From Chalciporus piperatus (taxonomy: Eukaryota; Basidiomycota; Agaricomycetes; Boletales; Boletaceae), in assembly GCA_038093975.1 (NCBI GenBank), contig JBBPTG010000003.1, positions 496,001 to 560,000 of the forward strand: a DNA stretch of 64,000 bases. Direction: 5' to 3'. The notes beneath the pieces are model-generated. The model saw only the letters and a list, made by a program, of their open reading frames with translations, had not been told where the DNA came from and searched no databases. Positions 23,821-38,133 of this stretch are shown piece by piece (position 1 is the first letter of the stretch; the number at the start of each line of letters is the position of its first letter). The translations under genes and the position numbers were made by a program.

Positions 23821-25703
23821 ATGTCATGGCAGAGCTGTTCTTTCCGTTCTGGCATCCGTCGAGCACCACGCCCCAGGAGCCTCCCTTCTGCTAGTCACTC
23901 CCGCCCTCAGTCCACCGCCCTCCAATTCTACCAGAATCGCCAACTGGACCTTTATGCTACAAAACAAGCGCATCGACTCACTCTCAGGCAGCTTGTATAT
24001 GATTCATTTTTACGTCGCTCTGCTTCAGCTCACTCATGCTCGCATGACCCACCAGGTCTTCTTCGGACGGCAAATGGACGAGGAACGATTGATCAAGGTA
24101 TGGTTTGTATGGTTTGTTCTTGGTAAATGGTCGTGAAACCGTTTTTAGAGTGCCAACTATGTCCGTACTGAGATACCAGTGCGAATAGCTCATAGGATTA
24201 GAGACTTGCAAGCCCTTCCGTATGTTGTGGTCACCCAAGAGGGCGTAGCGAGGGTATATGAAGTGAGCATGGTTCATCACGTCTGCTAATACCCTGAATT
24301 GATCGTTTCTTTCCAGTTGTATTGGTCTGCATTCGAAAAGTACCTACCATCCTTCACAAAGTCCCCTGTTTCTGACCCGTCCATAGATTCCGACATTTCC
24401 CGCAAATCACTAACTTATCAGAAAACGAGAAATTTTGTGAATTCCTAGAAGATATCTTAGATGAACAGTGCGCCTTGCCACTCGCTATTTTGTGAAGTCT
24501 GACCGTTGCCTCAGCGCTCCCGTGATACCAAGTCTGTCTCTCGGGTTGTCTCTCGGGTCACCCCACCTCCCACCTGACTCCCTCGATTCATTTATGCGCC
24601 GGATGCTCGTTTCACGCATATCAAGGCGTGTACTTGCCGAGCATCACGTCGCCTTGTCGAAATCTCTAGGAAAGAATGCGTTGAACGACAAAGAAGATCC
24701 TCACGTTGGCATCATCTATACCGCACTGAATCTCAACGCTAGCATTGACAAATGCGTGAAACTTCTTCGAAGTCGACCGTACGACATACCGAGCATTGGG
24801 GAGACTGTCCCAGACAGAGGATGGCCAGAAGTCATCATCGATGGACACCTGGACACAAAGTTCTCATATATACGCGAGCATTTAGAGTGAGCATGCTTCA
24901 TTGAATTTCATTGGCAAGTGGCTGAGTCATGAGCAGATACATCGTATTCGCACTATTGAAAAATGTAAGTTCCTGTTCCCTGACTCATCTCCTCGGGCCC
25001 CCGTTATGTACATTTCCGAAGGCAATGAGAGCTACTGGACTGCGACATCAAGGTTCAGCCACTTTGCCACCTATTTACGCTACAATAGTAGCAGGGGAGA
25101 ACAATGTTGGAGTTCGCATATCGGACCAAGGTCAGCAAGAATCATGGCTCACGTGTGGTTAACTTACATTCTGCAGGCGGCGGGCTCTCTTCATCCTCCA
25201 TTCGGTCCCCCTCTGATCTTTTCTCCTTTTCTCACGTCCGCAATGCAACGAGGATGGATAACAGCCGTTTGGGGGCCCTACGAACGGCTAGTTCAAGAGG
25301 TGTGAGAGCCACGGTTGCCGAACAGGTCGGAGGGTGGCAAGTGAATGAGATGGAGCGTTCACAAGGTGGTAAAGACCCTGAAAGAGAAGCTGGCATTGCA
25401 CCCCATCAAAGAATTGGTCTAGGATTGCCCATGAGTAACATATTTGCAACGTGGGTTTCATTTCGCACTCTATTCCTCCGAGATTGACACTGGTCCAGGT
25501 ATTTCGGAGGTTCGCTTGAATTGGTGTCTTTGGATGGATGGGGTGAGTGACCCAGCTTCTGCCCCGAACACACTGTGCTGAATGTATGCGTAGGAACCGA
25601 TGTATTCTTGCGGCTACCAAAGCTGGTGAGTGGTTTTCATGATGTGTGAAGTTCAACTATAAGTGTCGCACAGGGTACGAATCTAGAAGGAATTGAAGTA
25701 TAG
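23821..25703 (+). CDS. Mitochondrial PDK/BCKDK-type protein kinase
   Basis: About a dozen small exons. The N-terminus (SWQSCSFRSGIRRAPRPRSL) is basic and serine-rich, a plausible mitochondrial presequence. Then come QFYQNRQLDLYATKQAHRLT, SANYVRTEIPVRIAHRIRDL, PHVGIIYTALNLNASIDKCV, the N-box region HLEYIVFALLKNAMRAT, the G1 box VGVRISDQGGG and the G2-like end GIGL-equivalent RIGLGLPMSNIFATYFGGSL with ELVSLDGWGTDVFLRLPKL. This is the GHKL-fold family that phosphorylates the E1 subunit of pyruvate or branched-chain 2-oxoacid dehydrogenase complexes in the mitochondrial matrix (yeast Pkp1/Pkp2). I cannot tell which substrate from sequence alone. Two inserts (after SLSLGLSLG and after SFSHVRNATRM) lengthen the domain. 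Confidence 0.88.
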
Positions 25704-26174
25704 GTATCTGTAACTCTCTCGCTTTCTTCACTTTGGGAACGTTAGGAACATTTATCGCAATTCCCCTTCCGTAGAAATTTAGGGTTCATTTCTGCTCTCA
25801 GTCACAATAATCACAACTACACTATCTCGCAGCCGAGAGTCTCGAATTCTGACCGGAAATGAGTATTGCAGGCGCCTACGGGTGCTTCTTGCGCCTGCAG
25901 CTACGCCTACTGTCGGTAAGTGTGTTAGATGGGTGTCTGTAGGTGTATTTGGTTCCGAAATGCAGTGTTTTAAGATGCACTGCCTACTGGCCAGCTGGTG
26001 CCTGAATTTCTTGGAAGAGTACTAGTGTTACAGTACCCGAAAGACTACAAAACATGCTCTGTCAGGTGGTCGGTGGGCGCTCTTTCGCTAAGTGTGTCTG
26101 CCCACAGCTGCCCTGTCTGTTTCCCCTTCAATGCCCTTTGCCATCCTCAACGAACTGTTTCACAGCTCCCAAAC
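25704..26174. other. Intergenic region and leader before the proline-rich gene
   Basis: These 471 bases contain the 3' flank of the mitochondrial kinase and the leader of the next gene. A GC-rich patch with repeated cgcctac/gcgcctgc words lies at about 25871-25912. No gene or RNA is visible. Confidence 0.4.
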
Positions 26175-27306
26175 ATGAATGACTCGGATCGTTATGTCCC
26201 ACCACCACCGCCTTACGAGCTCTCCCTTCAGCAGAAAGTCGGCGAGGGGGCATCAAAGATATGCCCTTTCCAACTTGAAGATGGCGATGCAAGCAAGGAG
26301 CAGACGGATTGCAAGGATTCGAAGGCCTTCGACCAGAAAGCGTTCCCCGAGGCCGCAGTATACCCCCTCCGGATTCAGAAGCGTTCCGCAAAGCCGGACG
26401 ACCCTCCCCGCCCTCACCGACCTCTTCCCCCTCCCCCTCGTCCTGCACATGCCCATCGGCTTAATCTACCAGGCCCAGAGCAAGGGTCAAAAATGAAATG
26501 TATTCTAGAAAGCAAGGAGGCGCTTTGGCAACAGGATCGTGTCGCAGAGATCCCACCACCTCCCCCATTCTCGGATATAGCTCGCCCTTCAGAGGATCTA
26601 TCCTATTTGCAGAGCATGCACTCCAGTACATCATACCCTTCGAATACCACACCTCGATCACCCCATAATCAGCCCCCCCGCCAAAGATATCATGATAACA
26701 CACCGCCACCTTCACCGTATTACCCCGAGCATCAAGTAGAGGCGTCGTATAGTGGACGTTTTCAATCCGGTCCCCGCAATTCTTCTCAGCCCAGAAACCT
26801 CGGGATGCACTTGGCATTCGATCCTTCGGTGGCATACTCTGGCTCGCAGGCTGATTCCTGGGGTTCAGAGCCACCGCGAGGGGTAAACGCAGCTTCACTG
26901 TACAGGTGTGCACCTTTTAGTTGGGAGATAGAACATGAGTCTTACAATCGATGTCAGCTCTTCTGTTTCATCACATCTGCACCCTGGAGGATCACGACAA
27001 TCTTATGTGTAAGTACATTCGCTCGCGCTTCATTGTCCCCTTTGTTCTTTTTCTGAACATCAAGTGAAACCACATGCTGATTAATACCCCAGTCCTACAT
27101 CTTCCATATCCCACACCGAGACATCACGTCTTGATAAAGCCGATTTGCGCTCTTTGCAATCTCGTTACTCTGTTGTGGTTGACCCTGCGGCTTCAACTGC
27201 CTCTTTCTCTTATGGCCCGAGGCCGATGTCGATCCATGATTATGATCAACGTTGGGCTACGTCCGAATCTGATATCCACCGAGAGGTATATCGTGGTCGA
27301 CCGTAA
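26175..27306 (+). CDS. Proline-rich disordered protein with PPxY motif, function unknown
   Basis: The ATG at 26175 begins MNDSDRYVPPPPPYELSLQQ. The protein (about 340 residues) is almost wholly disordered and proline-rich: RPLPPPPRPAHAHR, EIPPPPPFSDIARPSEDLSY, NTPPPSPYYPEHQ. PPPPPYELS is a PPxY-type WW-domain ligand and several poly-proline runs could bind SH3 or profilin. After two introns it continues with SSISHTETSRLDKADLRSLQ, SFSYGPRPMSIHDYDQRWAT and SESDIHREVYRGRP, stopping at 27304-27306. An alternative model splices at gag|gta and ends at 27418 with DGCIRTVYFYRPLLIQFGIL; the unspliced end looks more natural. I know the opening motif from Agaricomycete hypothetical proteins only. It sits about 300 bases upstream of CBK1 on the same strand. 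Confidence 0.62.
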
Positions 27307-27611
27307 CCTGATCATATGTGCTATGCGATACATGCTATTTTCTGTGTTCTTTTAGGATGGTTGTATTCGTACCGTGTATTTCTACAGGCCTTTACTTATT
27401 CAATTTGGGATTTTGTAGCATTGCTCGGGCTAGCTCTCCCGCTCAGCTGAGATGTGGCATCATGCATCACGTTTCAGGGCGGTCAGTTTCCATCGCGACT
27501 GCATCTCATCATTATCATCAGCTGTTCCAAGACCATATACTGTATACATACTCCAGACTCCAGAGTCCATAGACTCCATACGGACCTGTGATATCGCTTT
27601 CAACCTGTGCA

Positions 27612-29443
<1,832 letters not shown>

Positions 29444-29776
29444 GTCGTCGTTTAGCTGATGTAGCGGAATCTTCATGTGTTTGTCCGATAGGATGTGGAT
29501 GGTAGGATATATATCTTGGTGTTGTAAGATAGATCTTTTTTTCGTGACTTTACAGTCGTGTGTAGAGCCTCTGTCTTCCCGTATTTGCTACCATTGCGAC
29601 TTTCCTTTTCGGTATGAGTGAAGAAAACGGATGTCGATGAGCTCGAGCTACGACTCCGGAGACCAGCTCTCGGTGGGTATTGACTACGTTATCTGTCGTA
29701 GACTCCTTGTCATCGTGAATTCCGGTCGCTGACTGCACATTGTCGGCTGCCAGAAGCTATCGCGTCTTTGTCAATC
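29444..29776. other. Intergenic region between CBK1 and SPB4
   Basis: The 333 bases carry the CBK1 3' flank and the SPB4 promoter. I see no gene or strong motif. Confidence 0.4.
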
Positions 29777-32196
29777 ATGGCGTTTGCAGGACCGTGGTCC
29801 TCCCTCCCGACCACGCTCACTCCATGGATGTGAGTAATGTGCTTTCGAGTTTCCTTAACCTCATATTCTTCCAAGTCTGGATGTGATACAGTCAATGGGG
29901 CATACCCAAATGACACCGGTGCAAGCATCCACGATACCCCTCTTCATGCAACACAAGGATGTAGTTGTCGAAGCCGTCACAGGGTCGGGGAAGACCCTCG
30001 CGTTCGTGATTCCAATCCTAGAACGACTGATAAGACGGGAATCCAAGCACAGGTCGAACGAGATCGGGGCGCTGGTGATCAGTCCAACAAGGTGATTGGG
30101 TTTTCTTGTTGCTTCTGGGAGTCGTCTGACTTTCATCATCCAGAGAGCTAGCGACGCAGATACATTCCATATTTTCTCTATTTCTGTCTGCACAGTCGAG
30201 TCACCCGAGTTCGGAGGGGTCTCCCTTTTCAGATACAGTAAAACCATCGCATCCTCCGCCCCTCCTCCTCATTTCCTCCGACCACTCATCTCCCGCACAA
30301 GATATCCAACGATTTCTAGAGACCGGCGCCGATATTGTAATAGGTACCCCTGGGCGGGTGGAGGAATTTTTCACAGGAAGAGGTAAAACGGTTGTTGGCG
30401 TGAAGGAATTGGAAGTGCTCGTCCTTGATGAGGCAGACAGGTACGCTGCATTCTCGGTTTTCTTTCAAGCTCCTGACATTCTCTTCGCGGCACCAAGATT
30501 GCTTGATCTAGGCTTTCAAAATGCGCTAACTCGTATCATAACGCACCTGCCAAAGCAAAGACGGACAGGACTTTTCAGCGCAACTATGACAGACGCAGAT
30601 GCTTTATCGGAGCTCGTACGTGTGGGGTTACGCAATCCCGCACGCATAGTCGTCAAAGTTCAATCCAAAAAATCTCATAGTGGCAAACAGGGCAAGGGAG
30701 AAGTCATCGAGGAGAGACGCATACCTCCTGGGTACGTCCTTCTTGTCGTATTTTGTAGCTTCACATCTGAAGATTCTTACTATAGGCTCCAAAATTTCTA
30801 CATCAATTGTCGGACGTCCGAAAAGCTGGTACAACTTGTCCGGGTCATCGAGCATGAGGTTTCATCACATCAAGCTTCCCATTTCATCGTTTATTTCGCC
30901 ACCTGTGCATGCGTTGACTACTTTTACAGAGTGAGTGTCTCCGCACAATCTCTACGAGTCGAGTATGATGACTGATGCAGTGACCAGGTTCTCCCAAAAC
31001 TTTTACCAAAAAACTCCAGGTTGTTCTCCCTACACGGGCACCTGCTCCCAGATGCCCGTACTCGCGCTCTTTCAGCCTTCTCGTCCACCATCTCATCCTC
31101 AAGCTCACCATCTATACTGCTTGCAACAGATGTTGCGGCACGAGGGCTTGATATACCACATGTTGACGTCGTGATTCAATTTGACCCACCTGCGGACCCA
31201 AAAGCGTTTTCACATCGCTGTGGGAGAACCGCTCGTGCAGGGAGAACCGGGCGAGCGTATGTATTTCTTACCGGCAGAGAAATAGAGTATACCGGTATGT
31301 ATACCGCCTGAATGTTTGGTCGCTGTTTGATGTACTACTACCTTTGCAGATTTCCTTGCAGTACGGAAGATTCCCGTACGAAAACACCCACTCATCCAAG
31401 TCGGTGGTATCCCTCCAGCTCAAGGTTCGAGTCAACCCGAGTCGGAAGACCCCGCTGTCGAATCGTTCTTATCTCAAATACGACAAGTTGTTCTCACAGA
31501 CCGCGCACTCAACGACAAGGTAACCTTGTCCTGGTGATCACTTAGTCGACGTCTCTTGAGGGCTGAACAAACGCGTCACAGGCAGCAAAAGGTTTCGTAT
31601 CCTTCGTACGGGCATACTCGAAACATGAGGCATCCTACATATTTCGAATAAAAGATCTCGATCTCGTAGGTGTTGCCAAGAGCTTCGGCCTTCTGCGTCT
31701 CCCCCGGATGCCGGAGCTCAAGGATGTAGATAAAACAGGATGGGTGGATGCCGCTGTGGACGTGGGTTCTTCGGTTTCGGTTTGCCCGGTTTAAATTCTG
31801 AACTTCGTGGCATAGTGGGATGACTACGCTTATGGTGACAAGGCGCAAGAGGCTAAGCGCAAGGAGGAACGATCCAAGGAAGAAGCTCGGAAAAAGACAA
31901 CCGAGCCCCGTGCTGCGAAGCGGAAGCGCAATGCACCGTGGAGTCAACAGGTCGATGATAGAGAAAAAAAGGACGTGCGGAAACTAAAAAAGGACAGGAA
32001 ACGGCAATGGTTAAACTCGCAGACTCCCGCTAACGAGAATGGTACAATGCAAGCTTCCGAGACTCAAAAGACCGAGGGGGACCCAGACGACGAGGACGAT
32101 TGGGATGATCTTGCCAGGGAAGAGCGATTGGCCAAGAAACTGCGGAAAGGAACAGTTACACAAAAGGATTTCGACACAGAATTCGGCGATTTGTAA
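29777..32196 (+). CDS. SPB4: ATP-dependent rRNA helicase Spb4 (DDX55-like)
   Basis: All DEAD-box motifs are readable after splicing: Q motif [12 protein letters not shown], motif [10 protein letters not shown], Ia SPTRELATQI, Ib [75 protein letters not shown] and [18 protein letters not shown]. The C-terminal region has the DUF4217-type [20 protein letters not shown] with [11 protein letters not shown], and a lysine-rich tail ([12 protein letters not shown]). About 690 residues. Spb4 works in the nucleolus on 27S pre-rRNA during large-subunit maturation. The start [18 protein letters not shown] is typical of the family. An acidic end ([20 protein letters not shown]) completes the tail. Confidence 0.94.
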
Positions 32197-32409
32197 GGTT
32201 ACTTCGTTGCAGATACCACATCCTCTTAAATGGTCCGTATGTTGATACAAATAAGTTAGTCTCGCGGTATTAAAATGTCAAGTGATCCCAGGACATGGCT
32301 TGGCGCCATATCACCAGGTAGTGAATGTTGCAGAGCCGGGAGCATCAAAGCATCACGCGTGCGACCTGTTAGGTTGCGGACGGAGTAACGGACGCATCTA
32401 TCATACCTA

Positions 32410-35400
32410 TCAGCTTAGGCAGGAAAAGCGACAAAGATGGCACACCATTTCAACAAAGATCGGTAACAGCGTTGGAATGTGCTTCAGTTCCGGAGGTTGC
32501 GTCGCGACTGCCACCTTCTTTTTCGGCTTCTGCGGGGGTCGTGGAGCCGGTGGCGGATGAGGATCGTCTCCGGTGGTACCTTGCTCGACACTGAGGGAGA
32601 GTGAATATGTCTTGCGATGGCCCGCGGAGGAAGACTCGGTATGATCAGGCGGAAGAGGTTTATTCTGTTGAGTGGGGAGTCGTGGGACCGGCGGAACCGG
32701 GGGGACATCATCCCCAAGGGGACGAGGGCTTCCAGAGGCACCCATCGATTTAGCGCTGTGTAGTAGTGACAATGACCTTTGTCTGCCAACAGGAGTTCGT
32801 GGCGACGGGGATGTCTGCGATCGCGATAGAATTGGGGCTGTGTGGGGTCCGGGTTGAGGCGCCACGTGGATTGTCTGGGATCTGGGAAGGGGCGTAGGTC
32901 TCGTCTTAGGAGGCTTTTCCGGCGTATCCTCGTGCGCGGGCGTTTCCCCTTCGGTCTCGTCGCTGTCCGTCTCATACTCACTACTATCCTCGTCGCTGTC
33001 GTCCTCACTATCGTCTTCGTCGTCTTCGTCGTTACTCCCTTCGGCAGCAAGCTCGTCGGCGTTCGCTCTGACCAACTCCCCAAAGTCAAACCCACTCGCG
33101 ATGCTGTCCAACAAAGCTTGTGCCGCCTCGTCTTCAGTGTCCGCATCCTCTCCCGCACCTTTCTGCGCACTTCCAAACCTTCTCCTGACCTTTTCTTCAT
33201 GAGCAATCTTGTTCAGGTAGTGCCAGCGCATGACCTCGTCGACCTCCTCCATAATCTTTGCCCTCTCTTCTCCTCCAGCTGGCAACAAGGTCTCGAGTGA
33301 AATCTTGCTTCCTTCACCCGTCGTAGACGAACCGACGCCCTCGCGGACGACAGTGAGGAATCGCTCGATCCAATGCATAATGCTGTCAAAGAGGCCCTGG
33401 TCCTTGGAGTGAACTTTGTGTACAAATGAATAAAATGATTGTTCATGTCGGTTAACAAGGTCAATGAATGCTTGCACTGTCGACGAGGGATCTGATTGAG
33501 AGACTGACAGGGGTTTTATTGAGCAATGCGGCATAACAACAAGGTGGATGGCTCACGATCTTCAGTCTGTTCGACTGTGCGTATGAGATCATTGATGAAG
33601 GTTTGCATGTCCCCGAGCGAGTCCCCGATACTCGCTGCTCGATACACTTCAGCCAATGGCGCATAAAACATTGTAATTATATCCTTCAGCAATTCCGCCG
33701 TGATGCCCTGGGGGTTGGATGAGCGAACGAGCGAGCAGAAGTCAAGAGATCTTACTTCGAAAATCAATGCGATCAATTGTTCCCGATCTCTCAACCTTGA
33801 GTATAGCCTCACAAGCACCTTCAAATCCTCAAATAGCCATGCGTCGTCGTCGTCGGGACCCTCATCGTCGCTATCGCTCTCGGATCGACTCTTTCCCTTA
33901 CCTCCCTTCCCTTTCCCTTTCCCCTTCCGTTCCTTCTCAGCCATCCACTGCTCCCACTTCCTCCATGACCGTTCCACCCTTTCTGCGAGTGATCTTGATA
34001 AAACCGGTTCCTCCCCTCCCATGAGCACAAGTCTCAAAAGATGCGTGTTTTCAGCTCTCGCGTCCGAGCGGTACATCTCCTGGATTTCACGGGGAGCATA
34101 GACGAACAGCCTGATTTTTTCGCACATAAGCGGAGAGTCTATCTTGGCAGATACGAGTTCAATATACGTGTTCAGAGATTTGACTTCTTCGGTGAGGGAG
34201 GAGGAGAACATGCTAAGCGCGTTCTCGTGAGTAAATTCAAGCAAAAATGTAAACGACCTACCGCTGGAGCAGGCTACGACTCCCGAAAGGTTGAGCGAGG
34301 AATATGTCCATGATGGCACGTAGCATTGCAACAGGGTTACTTATCCTGAGAGCTCCCTTGAGTAAAAGGTAAGGCATGAGCCCATGTATACGTTTCAGAC
34401 CCGCAAATGTCTCCGATGAGTTGTCAGCAGCGACATATGTCTGAAAAATCGTCGACGCCAACGAAATCCTTGCCCATTCAAGGACAGCTTGATAGTTCTT
34501 TGGAAGCTGGCGCACGTATGGGGTAACCTTGATTATCGAAAACACATGGGTAAGTCCATCTGTACCGCATCTAATTAGCTTGACAGAGCAATGCCATCAA
34601 GAGTGGCATTACCTTTCCCGACGAGCTCGCCCTTGACAGCCCTGACGGCATCTCTTAGTTGATCGACCCTTGCGCCGATCTCCTTGGCAAATTTCTTCTT
34701 GCCTTCCTCCCTGACCCGATCTGCCTCTTCCCTGCGGTGTGCATCTTCCTGTTCCTCAGGGCTGAGCCTTGTAGGTCCACTGAAGAGGAATGAACGGAGA
34801 ACTGGCGAAGAAGAAAACGGTGGGATTGATAGTAGTGTGTGGAGGTAAGCGCGAAGGGTCAAACGATTCTTCTCTCTGGAGAGACGGGGAGGGGAAGGGG
34901 AAGGTGAAGGGGAGGGAGGAGGGTTAGTGGGGGAATAGTAGCTGCCAGGCAGGGATAGATACTGTACAAAAGAATCTGACGAGCTATAACCGCTGGGAAA
35001 CGCTGGAGAGGAAATGGGCTGGGAGTTCGGAATGTCGATTGCTGTGCGGTCCTTCGCAGGGGGTGATGGAACGATAGAGTCGGGATATGCTTTGCGGAGC
35101 TAGAAGACGTGAGAAAGCGTAAGGGTGTGTAACGAAGGAGGACAAACCTCCTCTGCAAGCGTCTTGAAATCACCATGACGGCGAGCGACGCAGACTTGTC
35201 TGTCTTGCGAGAGGGTTGTCCGGATAATGAACTCCTGCAAGGGGATATGTGACTGTGTAGGGGAGTATGAAGATCGCAAGCTTACATCGTGGGCACGAGA
35301 TCTGACGCGGTTTCTGTCTGTCACAGTGCGTACGGACACGATGTTGACAGCGAAGTCGTCGTTGTTTGCCTTGCGCTTTGCGAGTCGCTTATTGACTGCA

Positions 35401-35969
35401 CGCTCTAGGGACTGAAGGTCAGATTGAGAGAGTCTGAGAACGTCTTCAGGCTCTGAGAGCTTGATGGCCGAGACCATGAGCATGGAGAGATTACGCTCGA
35501 CCTTGGCCAACGTTTTGAGGCGGGTTGCCTCAGGTGTATCGGAAACATCTGATTCGTCTATGGGGATTGACGGGGATATGTTTCGCGAAAATGCATTGGC
35601 GACGAACGGCTGTAGTTTGTCCGAGTAGAAGCTGCTTGGTGCTGCGGCCAGGAAGGGAAAGGAGATGATGAAGTGGCGGAAGATGTAGTTGAGAAAGGGG
35701 AGATCGAGTCTAGAGGAGCGTGACTGGGGCGGAGAGAAAGGTGGACCAAGGTATGCGAGGGTGGATGCATTGTCGGCGGGTGCGGAGGTGAGATCGTCGA
35801 GTTCTCCTCTGAGCTGGAGCTGTACGAGGGACTTTTTGAGATAGTGGGCACGAAGGGGGGTGAGTGTTGCGGGAGAGTCGGATGTCGCCGTTGATGGGTC
35901 GCTGTCTGGTGTGTCGCTGTCTGGTGTTTGTGGTGGTGGTCTCGATGGACGAGGTGGTCTAGAGGACAT
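32410..35969 (-). CDS. PX-domain protein with PX-associated (DUF3818) region, Ypr097w/Lec1-like
   Basis: About 1,080 residues. The N-terminal part TPLRAHYLKKSLVQLQLRGE leads to a PX-associated helical region (YLGPPFSPPQSRSSRLDLPF, LPFLNYIFRHFIISFPFL). Then comes a PX domain (RDRNRVRSRAHDEFIIRTT-like core NRVRSRAHD, QVCVARRHGDFKTLAEELRK, YPDSIVPSPPAKDR) and the DUF3818 helices: LTLRAYLHTLLSIPPFSSSP, VLRSFLFSGP, VKRIHG-like GLKRIHGLMPYLLLKGALRI and VAMLRAIMDIFLAQPFGSRS. A lysine-glycine run (KGKGKGKGGKGK) and a long D/E/S tract (about 32940-33040 on the plus strand) interrupt the C-terminal half. PX domains bind phosphoinositides; Lec1 is implicated in lipid and vacuole organisation, so a membrane-contact role is inferred. 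The last residues (CHLCRFSCLS) look unusual, so the true end could involve another intron. Confidence 0.82.
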
Positions 35970-36045
35970 TGCGAGCGACGATGGGAGAGAGGGAGGAGAG
36001 GGAGTTTAGTAGTATTACGTCATGCGTGTGTAGACATTGACTAGA

Positions 36046-36754
36046 TCAGCCATTGGGCGTATACACTTTCTGACCCTGATATGTCCTCCGGTTGGGCTCA
36101 TCCAACAACTTCTTGAGCTTGCCCGCAACCTCCTTCACTCCCTGACGGCACTCTTCCATCCCTCGCCATGTACCTGCAACACTCCAGCACTCAGAGCATG
36201 CCTTGGACGCTTCGTTGACCGTCTCTATCTCGAGTTCACTTCGGTGATGGAGCGCGACGACGACATCAACGAGTCTGTTAAATCCCGTCTGCCATGTGGA
36301 GATACCCCCTTCAGGGTTTGTGGATGCATCTGTGACGAGGTACGATGACGCAAGTCCGAGAGCGCGTCGGAGCACTATTTGGTCTATCGCGCCTGCATCA
36401 CGGGTCATTTTAGCGAGTACGTCGACCACGAATTGGCCATAGTCTGTCGGGGAGCTCTGTCCCTGGCGAGCGATGAGCGGTGAGTATGGGAGTGACGGTA
36501 ATCACATGCCTGCATGTCTAGCTCGACTGTGGGGAACATGGGAGCGTTTAGGATGAAGGACGAGGGGTCCATGTTAGCTGTAGGGCAGGGGATGGGGAAA
36601 GACTTGCCTTTAGCAAGTTACCTGTAGATATATTGCGTGTCGCGGTGTGTAGGTATAGGAAATTGGGGTCTAGAATGCGAGGTTCAGTTGCGAAGTTGTT
36701 GACAGCGATTGCCAAGTCTCTCGATCTGTTCCCTCTCCGTCCCCCTCGTGTCAT
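36046..36754 (-). CDS. Conserved-looking protein of unknown function
   Basis: Three exons give about 200 residues: MTRGGRRGNRSRDLAIAVNN and RILDPNFLYLHTATRN, then MDPSSFILNAPMFPTVELDM, then GQSSPTDYGQFVVDVLAKMT with helical sequence RRALGLASSYLVTDASTNPE, WQTGFNRLVDVVVALHHRSE and QGVKEVAGKLKKLLDEPNRR. No signal peptide or membrane span. Keeping the frame needs an intron at 36463-36509 with a GC donor. The first exon is weak and would put the start only 32 bases from the divergent gene. Translation may instead begin at the methionine of MDPSSFILN (about 36572). No family is recognised. Confidence 0.55.
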
Positions 36755-36786
36755 CGTCCCTCACCGAAAATTTTCCATTTCCACTC

Positions 36787-38133
36787 ATGTCTTCTCTCCT
36801 CATCAACCTCTTATCCGCTTTCACTCCCTCTCCAGTCGCAATATCAGACGACTACAACGCACTAGAATACCGTTGGAAATTCCTCGTTTTTAGACCAGGT
36901 CGTAAGTAATCCCCACAGTGCACCGACACGTTCTCCTCACACTTCCTCTAGTTTTCATAGCACAGGGCTACCTCCTCCTCGGTCTCCTCCTTTATGTCGC
37001 ATTCGCACTCTACGGAAAATATCACAATCAGCGCAAGGCCAATGCCGTCTACGACGCCATCCTCCCCCTTCTTACCCGCAACTTCGCCGCCCCAACCTCG
37101 TCCTCTGGTCTCATCTCTGACGGTCCAACTGACTTTTTCGTATTCTCCACCGGAAGACGTGCCCTAGCCTCTCTCCACACCGTTCTCACCCTCACTCCTC
37201 GACAGGACCCACTCCAATACCTCTGGCAATGTCTCTGGTGCATGTACGACCTCACCTACACCCCCGTTGACGAACTCACACTCGACTTCCTCCTTGACCC
37301 CGAAACTGCCGCGGCCGTACCCGACTTTGTCTGGGCAGTCGTCAACAAGTCCGAGCTCACGACTATCAAGGCAACCCGCTGGGACCTCGTTCGTCCTTTT
37401 TTCTCCACTCATAATCCCCCCTTACTGACGCGTTTCTCGCAGACGTTCACTCGCACGACCGAACATGCTTCCCTTCCCCAGTCCTTCTCGCTCATGTCCG
37501 AGTTTGCAGACGTCACGGACGCGATTCTTAAACTTCAACCTTCCCCCTCCACGACCCTTCCCACCCTCCTCGCGACCCCACCCTTCCTTACCTATCTCCG
37601 CTCCCTTTCTGTCACTGACCAGCCCCACGAGAGACCATACACAGCGGCCTCGTATGTCGAGGAGAAACTCAAGAATAAGCGTGTTGTCCTCAACGTGAAG
37701 CTCCCTAGCGCGCATAACGCGCATGAACTCCTTCCCATCATTGAGGCTGTATTTGCCCTCGTGGACCTCTTGACCACCGGAAAAGTCATCTTGCGCCCAG
37801 AGACCAAGTCAAAGATCAGAAGGGTCAGAGAAGACGTCGAGAAGGAAATCAAAGAGGACCAGGCCAAGGAGAAGAAGGAAGAGGTCAGTTCCATTGGTCG
37901 CATGCCTTTGGCAAGCTTCCTCATGCACTATTCTAGGCTGCCGAGGACAAGAGAAATGCCAAACGCAAGGTCGAGGAAGAGAGAATGGCAAACCTCAGTG
38001 CCGCCGAGCAGAAAAAGGTCCGTCGTTTCTTTTTTTTTCGTCTCAAGGTCCTCACGTCTTTCTTTGTTAGATTCTCGAGCGAAACCAGAAACGTGCTATC
38101 AGGAAATCTCAGGGAAAGGTTCATCGGAAGTAG
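36787..38133 (+). CDS. DUF1682 / CCDC47-like ER membrane protein
   Basis: MSSLLINLLSAFTPSPVAIS is followed by YNALEYRWKFLVFRPG and one membrane segment IAQGYLLLGLLLYVAFALYG. The cytosolic domain reads DGPTDFFVFSTGRRALASLH, DPLQYLWQCLWCMYDLTYTP, FVWAVVNKSELTTIKATRWD, LTFTRTTEHASLPQSFSLMS, HELLPIIEAVFALVDLL and a lysine-rich coiled-coil tail (VEKEIKEDQAKEKKEE, AAEQKKILERNQKRAIRK). This matches the CCDC47/DUF1682 family. The animal member is part of the PAT complex that assists insertion of multi-pass proteins at the ER translocon. About 380 residues. No cleavable signal peptide is obvious; the family uses one in animals. The 54-base intron at about 37387-37440 keeps the frame whether or not it is removed. 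Confidence 0.85.
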
